Assembly: GCA_017619835.1 (NCBI GenBank)
Contig: JAFZRN010000032.1
Span: forward strand, 62,001 to 126,000
Direction of reading: 5' to 3'
Source: Eubacterium sp.
GTDB lineage: Bacteria; Bacillota; Clostridia; Lachnospirales; Lachnospiraceae
DNA length: 64,000 nucleotides
Part shown: piece after piece, positions 35,101 to 42,126 of the stretch
How positions within the stretch are numbered: the stretch's first letter is position 1
How the letters are laid out: each line of letters opens with the position of its first letter
Notes under the pieces: generated by a model
What the model saw: only the letters and a program-made list of their open reading frames with translations
Database searches by the model: none
What the model was told of the DNA's origin: nothing
Position numbers and translations under genes: made by a program

Positions 35101-35764
35101 TTTTAATTATATAATGACAATTATCATGGGAAATGATTATCCCATTCCATATTTCAGAAATATCTCTGTTATAATCAAATTCTAATGACCAATCCTCAAT
35201 AGTAGAATTAGAATCATTGAAGATTATAATTGAACTGGTAAAACCATCAGCCCACTCATTTTCAAGCCTATACATAACATTGTAATCATCCTCGTTAGCT
35301 GAAAACTCTTTTCCAACTAATCGAGCTAATGAAGGAAAACCATTAAAGCACCCAGAACCAGTAAATCCCCAAGAAACATTTTGTCCTTTTTTGATGTCTT
35401 GATTCCATTGTACATTTTTAATAATGTACTTTGAATCATCTTTGCTTTTTACGGATGCTCCCCATATATTGGAAATGTTTCCGTTAAACATCATTTCTAA
35501 AGACCAACTATCAATGTCCTTATCACTAGTGTTATCAATAGTTATATCCATATTATAACCATTGTTCCAGTAATCTCTTAAAGTCATTTTTATAATACAA
35601 CTATCATTTGAATAAATGACTTCTCTTGTTTCGCCATCCCATTCGGGAGACCCTAAAACGGCTGATTCTTCTGCATGTACAAATCCATTAATACCAATAG
35701 TATTAATACAAAAAACACACACTAAAACAACAGCCAAAACCCTTTTTGACTTTAGCATTCTCAT
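32198..35764 (-). CDS. Secreted multidomain protein with two CBM2-like modules, calcium-type repeats and a vWA-like domain
   Basis: 1188 residues with a signal peptide (about 1-31). Two CBM2-type cellulose-binding-like modules follow (about 45-150 and 155-262), with the typical WNNGYN...NTSDKDIDSWSLEM...NVQWNQDI pattern. After an acidic linker come thrombospondin-type-3 repeats (about 410-560; DSDNDGLCNYYELRIGTDSN). A beta domain (560-690) is followed by a vWA-like fold (about 700-875) with LFILMCDGDEFG. Its MIDAS start, normally DxSxS, is replaced by RAPGLSS. The C-terminal 300 residues (with WCGCDYVRYSN) are not recognised. There is no sorting signal. Composition is AT-rich: 12 of 60 bases at 33361-33420 are G/C. 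It lies 31 bases after apt with its own GAAGGGGAAAA site. Confidence 0.75.
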   Translation of the reverse strand: MRMLKSKRVLAVVLVCVFCINTIGINGFVHAEESAVLGSPEWDGETREVIYSNDSCIIKMTLRDYWNNGYNMDITIDNTSDKDIDSWSLEMMFNGNISNIWGASVKSKDDSKYIIKNVQWNQDIKKGQNVSWGFTGSGCFNGFPSLARLVGKEFSANEDDYNVMYRLENEWADGFTSSIIIFNDSNSTIEDWSLEFDYNRDISEIWNGIIISHDNCHYIIKNAGHNSNISQNDFVMFGFNGNGGNSNDVPKNLILKYYDSTAEKENTDITHNQDDNESIEENPGAEEEVSESTNTDAVEEGTGNGNEIEISVDTDSFFYNEVADYYVVDKDINSLTGGLIGYDKVEEFSYEIKDLYDNVVKSDDINISKEWAINKFGLVSGLNELVITAKIKNDNPITKDIWFFNTSKDMEKKTNVDLNDSDNDGLCNYYELRIGTDSNDRDTDGDKLSDYEEYILLGTNPLLKDTDNNGIFDSDEDFDEDELTNYLELKHDTYPYVNDSDCDGAKDGEEIDKYHTNPLVYDSDGDALSDYEDILLGFDPNKYDTDNDGIKDGQEKVKQTIEKNIDNNKKPGLAKVEVETEINGYIDNATTIIDAYNLDIVAANTVGCIGVPVDIKVDAEFDKAKLVFYYTESELGDTSEDDLALVWHDTVNDELVLLSESVVDKENNTVSYITNHFSTYVLVDKNKFTESKKDNKINSYNGVNVIFRAPGLSSFVDSPKVGITEAFLDKVIKFIAENDLMEMKAYNGTGGRPSNDPNYLSSLANSIFRSGNDTSEFSAISNFVYASMEFDNPKYNNSNAKLFILMCDGDEFGYDDLYDSYIIDVKNQGVQTYLINYGNTDSDNMKKVAKKAGGDYKKVNSQQEAKKLAEEIMNSIKGNPESNGDDKNGNKKLSGEFIFTDGTPNEDGSINTDKMSYLPVSKDFLTDKYETKQSVKLFGIDSKEFNGKAGIHGIYSDVIDIYDFKKYPGQLSGYIAGDLALMDLIVSLTKDLTASDVFNRFVLCKGGDSVAWDSKYTRHMINAEKYINNGLNFGNSAHKEYKNNIYKAMIAAENYMDKNNNEIYFATSPQTRWCGCDYVRYSNTDFTNAITIANNTWTIANNMAAFGTFNTADAGLTAHCTYNDVEDTYMMHCKYFIIDYYDYEFLDFLNEQDALGFARGYELYGYYYHTIAWKKGSNLVYTLPYMGE

Positions 35765-35795
35765 AAATACTTTTCCCCTTCATAAAAAATATAAC

Positions 35796-36320
35796 TTATT
35801 TCCCTGGATACTTAACCACGGATTCTATATCGTAGCCTTTCAGCTTTTCACGACCATTGAGACCCTCGAGCTCTATCATAAAGATCATCTTGGAAACTTT
35901 GCCCCCTAATTCCTCGACGAGCTTAGCTGCAGCGCCCACGGTTCCGCCTGTTGCGATAAGATCATCAATGATGATAACCTTCTGTCCCGGCTGGATCGAA
36001 TCCTTATGAACCTCGATGGTAGCTGTACCATATTCAAGATCATAGGTCTGCTCTACGGTCTCTCTCGGAAGCTTGCCCTTCTTTCTTATAGGGACAAATT
36101 TCTTCTTTGCTCTATATGCAAGAGGAGTACCAAAGATAAATCCTCTGGATTCAACTCCCGCTATTATATCATAATCAACTCCGTCCAGAAGCTTATAGAG
36201 TTCTTCGATAGCAAGCTGGAAGCCCTCTGCGCTGTCAAGTACACCCGTTACATCTCTGAACATGATTCCGGGCTCCGGAAAATCAGGTATAGTTAAGATA
36301 TAATCCTCTAATTTTTTCAT
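35796..36320 (-). CDS. apt: Adenine phosphoribosyltransferase
   Basis: 174 residues, standard length. It converts adenine and PRPP to AMP (purine salvage). The PRPP-binding motif is VIIIDDLIATGGT, and the N-terminus PDFPEPGIMFRDVTGVL is typical. AAAGGAGAAGAGAA precedes the ATG. It follows recJ after 15 bases. The usual next gene, relA, is displaced by the CBM2/vWA gene pair. Confidence 0.97.
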   Translation of the reverse strand: MKKLEDYILTIPDFPEPGIMFRDVTGVLDSAEGFQLAIEELYKLLDGVDYDIIAGVESRGFIFGTPLAYRAKKKFVPIRKKGKLPRETVEQTYDLEYGTATIEVHKDSIQPGQKVIIIDDLIATGGTVGAAAKLVEELGGKVSKMIFMIELEGLNGREKLKGYDIESVVKYPGK

Positions 36321-36335
36321 TTCTCTTCTCCTTTT

Positions 36336-38072
36336 TTACGCCGGCTCATAGGCCTTCATCTGGAACTGGACGGATCTGGTTCCGTTAAATTCGTTTATAG
36401 AAACTTCATATGCTACGAAAAGTTTCCTCCCCGTAGCAATACCTCTTAACATTTTATCACATTCTTCGGGGGTAAACCACTCATTTATATTCTTTTCAAA
36501 TTCATCGGGTCTGAAGTAGATAACCTCATGAACACTTCCCCGGGTGCTCCTTAGCTTAAGCTTCATCACATTACCGGTTTGTCCGTATATGCGGTAGCCT
36601 AAGATTTCCATATCCTTCTCTGCAAAAAGAGGATATTCATTACCCTTGCCGAAGGGCTCCAGCGAAGCAAGCTGTTCAGCAAGATTCATAGTCACATAGG
36701 ACATGGGCATCGGCACATCTATCATGAGCTTCGGTATCTTATCTGTTTCTGATAGTCCGGCCTCTTCATTCAGAACCCTCCTCAGCTCGTCGAGATTCTC
36801 CTTCTTTAATGAAAGTCCCGCCGCAAGAGGATGTCCGCCGAACTTAACAAGCAGATCCTTGTGGGCATTTATCTTTTCAAACATGTTATAGGCATCGATG
36901 GATCTTCCCGAGCCTTTCAGTATGCTCTTATCTCCTTCGGTATCGGTAAAGACGATGGTTGGACGATAGAATCTTTCCTTTATCCTTCCTGCCACGATCC
37001 CCGCAAGGCTTTCATGCAGGTTCGAAACATATACGACAAGAACATCATCGATAGAGTCGCCCATCTGATTAAGCGCCCTCTCTTCGCCCTCCTCGGTCAT
37101 CAGCTTTCTGCTGTCGTTCAGATCCTTTAGTATCGTTGCTCTTTCCAGAGCCTTCTTCGGATCAGTCTCGGTAAGAAGAGCCAGAGCATTCATCGCATCT
37201 CCGAGACGTCCCGCGGCATTGATACAGGGTCCGAGAACAAAGCCCAGCGTATAACTACTGAAGCTTTTACCCGAAAGACCGGCCGCCTCTATAAGAGCCT
37301 TAAGACCGATATTCTCCGTCTTTTCAAGAGCTTTCAGTCCTTCGCGCACAAATATCCTGTTTTCATTTATCAGAGGCATGACATCACAGACAGTTGCAAG
37401 AGCAACCTCTTCAATATAGGTATCCGGAGCAAACTCAAGCCCCATGGTCTGATATAATAGGGAAATGAATTTGTAAGCCACAACTGCTCCGCAGATATCC
37501 TTATAGGGATAACCGTCTCCCACCTGATGAGGATCGATTATGGCATCTGCCTCGGGCAGCTCCTCCTGAGGCTCATGATGATCGGTCACGACCACAGTGA
37601 TCCCTAAAGAGACTGCCTTATTGATAGCATTTACGGCGGCAATCCCGTTATCGCAGGTGATTATCGTATGTATGCCGTCATTATAAGCTTTATCGATTAT
37701 CCTTTCGTTGATACCGTAACCGTCATTGATCCGATGCGGTATATCAACCGATACATTTGCACCTGCCTTCATAAGACCATCATAAAGAATGTAGGAAGAC
37801 ATTACTCCGTCTACGTCGTAATCCCCTACCACACGGATGTTCTCTCCGTCCTCGATGGAACTCATGATTATATCCACACCCAGCTCCATATCCAGCATAA
37901 GTCCGGGGTCATGAGTAAAATCAAGGGTTCCGAAAAGATAGCTTTCGTAATCCTTGTCAGTCTCGATGTCCCTGTTCCTGATGACCCTTGCCACTACGGG
38001 GTCAATCCCGTAACGGGCGGATAGAGCTTTAAAGTCTGCTGTTTTTGCGTAGATACGCCAGTCCTGGTGCAT
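36336..38072 (-). CDS. recJ: Single-stranded-DNA exonuclease RecJ
   Basis: 578-residue 5'-3' ssDNA exonuclease for recombination and mismatch repair. DHH-family metal motifs are in VVGDYDVDGVMSSYIL, TCDNGIAAV and VTDHHEPQEELP. The DHHA1 part has FGGHPLAAGLSL, and a C-terminal OB-fold-like region ends the protein. Length is normal for the Firmicutes core form. AGAGGG lies 7 bases before the ATG. It is separated from secDF by 73 bases containing a strong hairpin. Confidence 0.96.
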   Translation of the reverse strand: MHQDWRIYAKTADFKALSARYGIDPVVARVIRNRDIETDKDYESYLFGTLDFTHDPGLMLDMELGVDIIMSSIEDGENIRVVGDYDVDGVMSSYILYDGLMKAGANVSVDIPHRINDGYGINERIIDKAYNDGIHTIITCDNGIAAVNAINKAVSLGITVVVTDHHEPQEELPEADAIIDPHQVGDGYPYKDICGAVVAYKFISLLYQTMGLEFAPDTYIEEVALATVCDVMPLINENRIFVREGLKALEKTENIGLKALIEAAGLSGKSFSSYTLGFVLGPCINAAGRLGDAMNALALLTETDPKKALERATILKDLNDSRKLMTEEGEERALNQMGDSIDDVLVVYVSNLHESLAGIVAGRIKERFYRPTIVFTDTEGDKSILKGSGRSIDAYNMFEKINAHKDLLVKFGGHPLAAGLSLKKENLDELRRVLNEEAGLSETDKIPKLMIDVPMPMSYVTMNLAEQLASLEPFGKGNEYPLFAEKDMEILGYRIYGQTGNVMKLKLRSTRGSVHEVIYFRPDEFEKNINEWFTPEECDKMLRGIATGRKLFVAYEVSINEFNGTRSVQFQMKAYEPA

Positions 38073-38093
38073 AACGTAACCCTCTGCTTAAAA

Positions 38094-38116
38094 TCCCCGG
38101 TTCTAAGAACCGGGGA
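38094..38116. repeat. Hairpin between secDF and recJ
   Basis: TCCCCGGTTC (38094-38103) pairs with GAACCGGGGA (38107-38116) around a 3-base loop, 10 bp and GC-rich. Only a TTTT follows on the minus strand, so it could attenuate rather than fully stop secDF transcription before recJ. Confidence 0.75.
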
Positions 38117-38145
38117 CAATACTACTTTTTTGATTATTCAACCGT

Positions 38146-40362
38146 TTATTTCTTCTCTACAGCAGCTTCCTTCTTAACTACGTGCTTTCTCAGCCACAGC
38201 CACAGCGGTCCGGTGATGCAGATAGATGAATATGTACCTGCTACAACGCCGACCATAAGTGTGAAGGTAAATTCCTTAAGTGAAGGAACACCGAGGATGT
38301 TGAGCATGAGTATTGTAATGAATGTAGTCAGGTTAGTGTAGATATTACGTGTGAAGGTCTGTGAGATACTTGTATTCACGATCTCATCGTAACCAACCTT
38401 GTCTACGCTCATAACCTTCAGATTCTCTCTGATACGGTCGAATATGATGATCGATGAGTTGATTGAGTAACCAACTATCGTAAGCATACATGCGATAAAT
38501 GTTCCGCCGACTGTAAGATACAGAGCAGCATATGCGAAGAATACGAACATAACGTCGTGGATAAGCGCAAGCACTGCACTGGCACCGAATCTTACATCGT
38601 TGAATCTTACAGCGATGTAGATGAGCATCAGGATCGAAGCGATAACTACCGCAAGGATAGCATCTCTCTGAGTCTCCTGACTGATAGTGCTGGAAATGTT
38701 TTCGGAGTCGATCTTATCATCAGTGATAGAGAATGTCTCCTTCAATTTATCGGCCAGCTCGGAACGCTTTGATTCATCAAGACTGTTTGTCTTGAATACA
38801 ACCTGGTTTGTATTATCAACAACCTGAATCTGAACCTTGCTTGAGTCGATTCCGACTTCATCAAATACAGGGAGAACCTTCTCCTCTGCCTGCTGAAGAG
38901 TCATAGCCTCGTTAAATGTTACGGAAGTGGATGTACCGCCACTGAACTCAAGTGAGAAGTTAAGAGTATTTCCACGTGTAGCAGTTCCCTTGTTGATGAA
39001 AAGGAATGCAAGAGCAGCTACGATGATAATAGCCGAGAATGTTCCGGCATATCTGAAACCCTTTGTATACTTTGTGATCTTAGGCTGCTTAGCAGCACCA
39101 TAAAGCTTTTTATTAACTAATCCGAGATTAACACATGCATTCAGAAGAAGTCTTGTGATAACAAGTGCCGTGAACATGGAGAGAATGATACCAAGGATAA
39201 GAGTTCTTGCGAAGCCCTTAACTGTACCTGTACCCATGAGAAGAAGTACGACACCGGCAATAATTGTTGTAATGTTACCATCGATGATGGCTGACATAGC
39301 CTTCTCGAAACCTGCCTTAACAGCAGTCTTAACAGTCTTTCCTGCACCTATCTCTTCCTTGATACGGGTGAAAATGATTACGTTAGCATCTACCGCCATA
39401 CCAATGGACAGGATGATACCGGCAAGACCGGGAAGTGTAAGTGTTATATGAAGTGCATTCAGGAAGAAGAGCTCAAGTACTGCATATACAGAAAGAGCTA
39501 CTGCCGAGAGGAATCCCGGGAACCTGAATATAACAATCATAAGAAGGAAGATAAGACAAAGTCCTATCGCACCTGCTATAAGAGATGTTCTGAGTGCATC
39601 GGAACCAAGCTTTGCACCAACGATCTGTGAAGACAGCTCTGAAAGTGTAAGAGGAAGAGCACCGATCTTGATTGTGTTGGCAAGCTCTGAAGCTTCTTCA
39701 TAATCTGCCATACCATCGATCTGTGCGCTGCCGCCTGAGATCTGCTCACGAACTGTAGGAGCACTAACTACGTTTCCGTCATAAACAATATATATAGGAT
39801 TTCCAACATTGGCTCCTGTTACATCAGAGAACTTAACAGCACCTTCGTCATTAAGCTGAAGTGAAACGACATATTCGTCCTCACCTGTGTTCTCCTGATA
39901 ACGTCCACCCTGGGCATTCTTAACATCGGAACCTGTAAGTGCAGCTTCATATTCCTCGCCTGCCGCAAACTTCTCATAGTTTGTGGGATCGATGAACTCA
40001 AGCTTACCGGGACGTCCGAGTGAATCAAGAATCTCATTAGGATCATACTTGCTTGTATCTACCGGGATCTCGGCTACGATACGTCTCTTACCCTGCTGAT
40101 AAACTTCTGCATCGGGGCTGTAGGTATCAACTCTTCGCTGCAGCTTATCAATAGTTGTCTTGATCTCCTCTTCGGTTGCGTCGGTTTCAAGTACTTCGTA
40201 GGTTACACTGACACCACCCTGCAGATCGAGTCCGAGGGGGATATCCTTCGCTCTACCTATGTAGTCCTTTCCAAGTCCCTCCAGAACAGCATATACTGCT
40301 CCGGCTGTCAGCAGTGCGAATATTACCAAGATGAGCACTGCATTTCTTTTTGCCTTCTTCAT
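38146..40362 (-). CDS. secDF: Fused protein-export membrane protein SecDF
   Basis: 738 residues: SecD and SecF joined in one chain, as in Bacillus and many Clostridia. The SecD half (about 1-420) has DIPLGLDLQGGVSVTYEV, the periplasmic-type P1 domain and six membrane helices. The SecF half (about 430-730) has FSLEFSGGTSTSVTF, SIIIFDRIRENL and six more helices. It uses the proton motive force to complete Sec-dependent export. AAGGAGA precedes the ATG. It starts only 18 bases after the NlpC/P60 gene, so secretion factor and secreted wall enzyme may share a transcript. recJ follows after a hairpin. Confidence 0.96.
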   Translation of the reverse strand: MKKAKRNAVLILVIFALLTAGAVYAVLEGLGKDYIGRAKDIPLGLDLQGGVSVTYEVLETDATEEEIKTTIDKLQRRVDTYSPDAEVYQQGKRRIVAEIPVDTSKYDPNEILDSLGRPGKLEFIDPTNYEKFAAGEEYEAALTGSDVKNAQGGRYQENTGEDEYVVSLQLNDEGAVKFSDVTGANVGNPIYIVYDGNVVSAPTVREQISGGSAQIDGMADYEEASELANTIKIGALPLTLSELSSQIVGAKLGSDALRTSLIAGAIGLCLIFLLMIVIFRFPGFLSAVALSVYAVLELFFLNALHITLTLPGLAGIILSIGMAVDANVIIFTRIKEEIGAGKTVKTAVKAGFEKAMSAIIDGNITTIIAGVVLLLMGTGTVKGFARTLILGIILSMFTALVITRLLLNACVNLGLVNKKLYGAAKQPKITKYTKGFRYAGTFSAIIIVAALAFLFINKGTATRGNTLNFSLEFSGGTSTSVTFNEAMTLQQAEEKVLPVFDEVGIDSSKVQIQVVDNTNQVVFKTNSLDESKRSELADKLKETFSITDDKIDSENISSTISQETQRDAILAVVIASILMLIYIAVRFNDVRFGASAVLALIHDVMFVFFAYAALYLTVGGTFIACMLTIVGYSINSSIIIFDRIRENLKVMSVDKVGYDEIVNTSISQTFTRNIYTNLTTFITILMLNILGVPSLKEFTFTLMVGVVAGTYSSICITGPLWLWLRKHVVKKEAAVEKK

Positions 40363-40380
40363 GATGAATCTCCTTAAAAG

Positions 40381-41970
40381 TTATTTGTCGGTACATATAC
40401 CCTTTTTATTAAATGTATATTTAACTCCATCAATTCTGATGGAACCACCTTTCGCATACCAGCCCGATGTATCCTTGTACATCCAGCCGTCATCGGTATT
40501 CTCCCAGAATCCCAGATATCTGTATTCCCATTTTCCTTCTTCCGAGAGATACTTTCCGTCTTTCCACTGCTTCTCAAGCCTTGCTCCGTCAGGTGTAAAG
40601 TAATACCAGTACTTCTTGACTCTGTGCCAGCCATTTGTAAGGGCATAGCCTTCTTTATCGAAGTAGTAGTAATGGCCATCAATCCTGAGCCACTTTTTCT
40701 TGGCTTTCCAGCCCGAGCTGTCGGTAAACATCTTTTTACCGTTATCTGCGGTCTTCCACTGTGCAGAAAGCTTTCTCTTCTGCTTACCCTTGGAATTATA
40801 GTACCATCCGTTGTACCACTCGCTCTTATGCCAGGATTTCTCGATATAAATCTTCTTCTGGACACTGACTCCGTTAGGTGCAGTAGCAGTAATGACTACA
40901 TCACCTGACTTAAGTGCTCTTACCAGACCCTTATCGGTTATGGTAGCAAGCTTCTCATCAGAAGAAGACCAGATGATCGTAACTCCTTCTGATTCGGCCG
41001 GTGTCACATTTGCGGAAAGACTGAGTCTCTGTCCTTCTTCAAGAACATCTATATCCTCATGATCCACGATAACAGAAGTAACGGACATATTCATGATATG
41101 AATCTCCGTCAGTTTAATTACCATAGCCTTACTTGCTTTTCCGTTAGCCTTTTGGCCAATCCTCTTCTGGAAGTCCTTGACAGCCTTCTTTGTAAGAGGA
41201 CCATAAGAACCGTCAACTGAAAGGCCCGCATTATTAACCATATTAAGAGCCTGCTGTAACCACTTAACCGCATCTTTTGATGATTTCGTGGTTATCTTCT
41301 CAGTCTGAAGAGGATATGGATATCCCGGGTTGTTTTTAGCTTCTTCACTTATCGTAGGCTCTGTGGTCGGATCCACAGGAGCATCCTGTGAATTCTTATC
41401 TGCGGGAAGCGTTACCGTACCGGGGCCCACTACATTACTGTATAAGACTCCGTTCAGTACGTTAGGCTTAATGACTGCAGTAATACCCGAAGAATACTTG
41501 GTATAGTAAGATAATGAATCTATCCTAACCTTTTGCCCCGTATTCGGTGCATGGATCATCATCTTATTACCATAAGCATCTATGGCACCGATACCGGCAT
41601 GTCCTCCGCCGTTTGTTATGATGATATATCCCGGCTGGACATCCTTTAAGGTATTACCTACATATACTCCATATTTGGATATATTACTAAGCATATCCGT
41701 AGTTGATCTTACATTGTAGGATTTTATAAGATCAAGACCATGTCTTTTATAAATTGCACAAACGAATCCGGAACAGTCACAGCCTTTTTCCAGGTCGGTT
41801 CCACCATATACGTAAGGCGTTACCGCAGCCCAGCTTGCAGCATCTCTTACGACCTCCCACTGGGTAGCCGCAAAGACTCCTTTTCCCTTGTTAAAACTCA
41901 TGTAAGGAACAGCCGTAACGATAAAAGCCGCTATTAAAATTATCGATATTGTTTTCCTTAATAATCTCAT
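40381..41970 (-). CDS. Secreted NlpC/P60 endopeptidase with peptidoglycan-binding, Ig-like and cell-wall-binding repeats
   Basis: 529 residues. A signal peptide (about 1-35, ending near VFAA) leads to an NlpC/P60 cysteine peptidase (about 38-170) with Cys66 in DCSGFV, His124 in GGGHAGIG and His140, which cuts peptidoglycan stem peptides. A PG_binding_1 unit (about 230-285; AVKWLQQALNMVNNAGLSVD), a Big_2 Ig-like domain (about 295-375) and four or five choline-binding-like Trp/Tyr repeats (about 380-529; GHYYYFDKEGYALTNGW) follow. These repeats attach it to wall glycans. It has a promoter of its own and is followed 18 bases later by secDF. The ribosome-binding site (AAAGAGAT) is weak. Confidence 0.92.
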   Translation of the reverse strand: MRLLRKTISIILIAAFIVTAVPYMSFNKGKGVFAATQWEVVRDAASWAAVTPYVYGGTDLEKGCDCSGFVCAIYKRHGLDLIKSYNVRSTTDMLSNISKYGVYVGNTLKDVQPGYIIITNGGGHAGIGAIDAYGNKMMIHAPNTGQKVRIDSLSYYTKYSSGITAVIKPNVLNGVLYSNVVGPGTVTLPADKNSQDAPVDPTTEPTISEEAKNNPGYPYPLQTEKITTKSSKDAVKWLQQALNMVNNAGLSVDGSYGPLTKKAVKDFQKRIGQKANGKASKAMVIKLTEIHIMNMSVTSVIVDHEDIDVLEEGQRLSLSANVTPAESEGVTIIWSSSDEKLATITDKGLVRALKSGDVVITATAPNGVSVQKKIYIEKSWHKSEWYNGWYYNSKGKQKRKLSAQWKTADNGKKMFTDSSGWKAKKKWLRIDGHYYYFDKEGYALTNGWHRVKKYWYYFTPDGARLEKQWKDGKYLSEEGKWEYRYLGFWENTDDGWMYKDTSGWYAKGGSIRIDGVKYTFNKKGICTDK

Positions 41971-42026
41971 ATATAATCGCTATCTCTTTATTCTTTTTAT
42001 AAAAAGCTTCTAAAACAGCAACCTAC

Positions 42027-42055
42027 ATTGTAACATTTGAGTTTATCTTAGTAAA
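42027..42055 (-). promoter_or_regulatory. Promoter of the NlpC/P60-secDF transcript
   Basis: Minus strand: -35 TTTACT (42050-42055), 17-base spacer, -10 TACAAT (42027-42032) preceded by TGT (extended -10). It lies about 57 bases before the ATG at 41970, between the giant-gene terminator and the NlpC/P60 gene. Confidence 0.65.
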
Positions 42056-42065
42056 GTATTTTTTT

Positions 42066-42098
42066 AAAAAGGAAGGCTTCCCGCCAGGAGAAGCCTTC
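42066..42098 (-). terminator. Terminator of the kinase/FHA/Ig-repeat operon
   Basis: GAAGGCTTC (42072-42080) pairs with GAAGCCTTC (42090-42098), followed on the minus strand by five T residues. It is 29 bases after the stop of the 1976-residue gene. Confidence 0.85.
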
Positions 42099-42126
42099 AC
42101 TGATGATGTATTAGGTTATATTCCCT

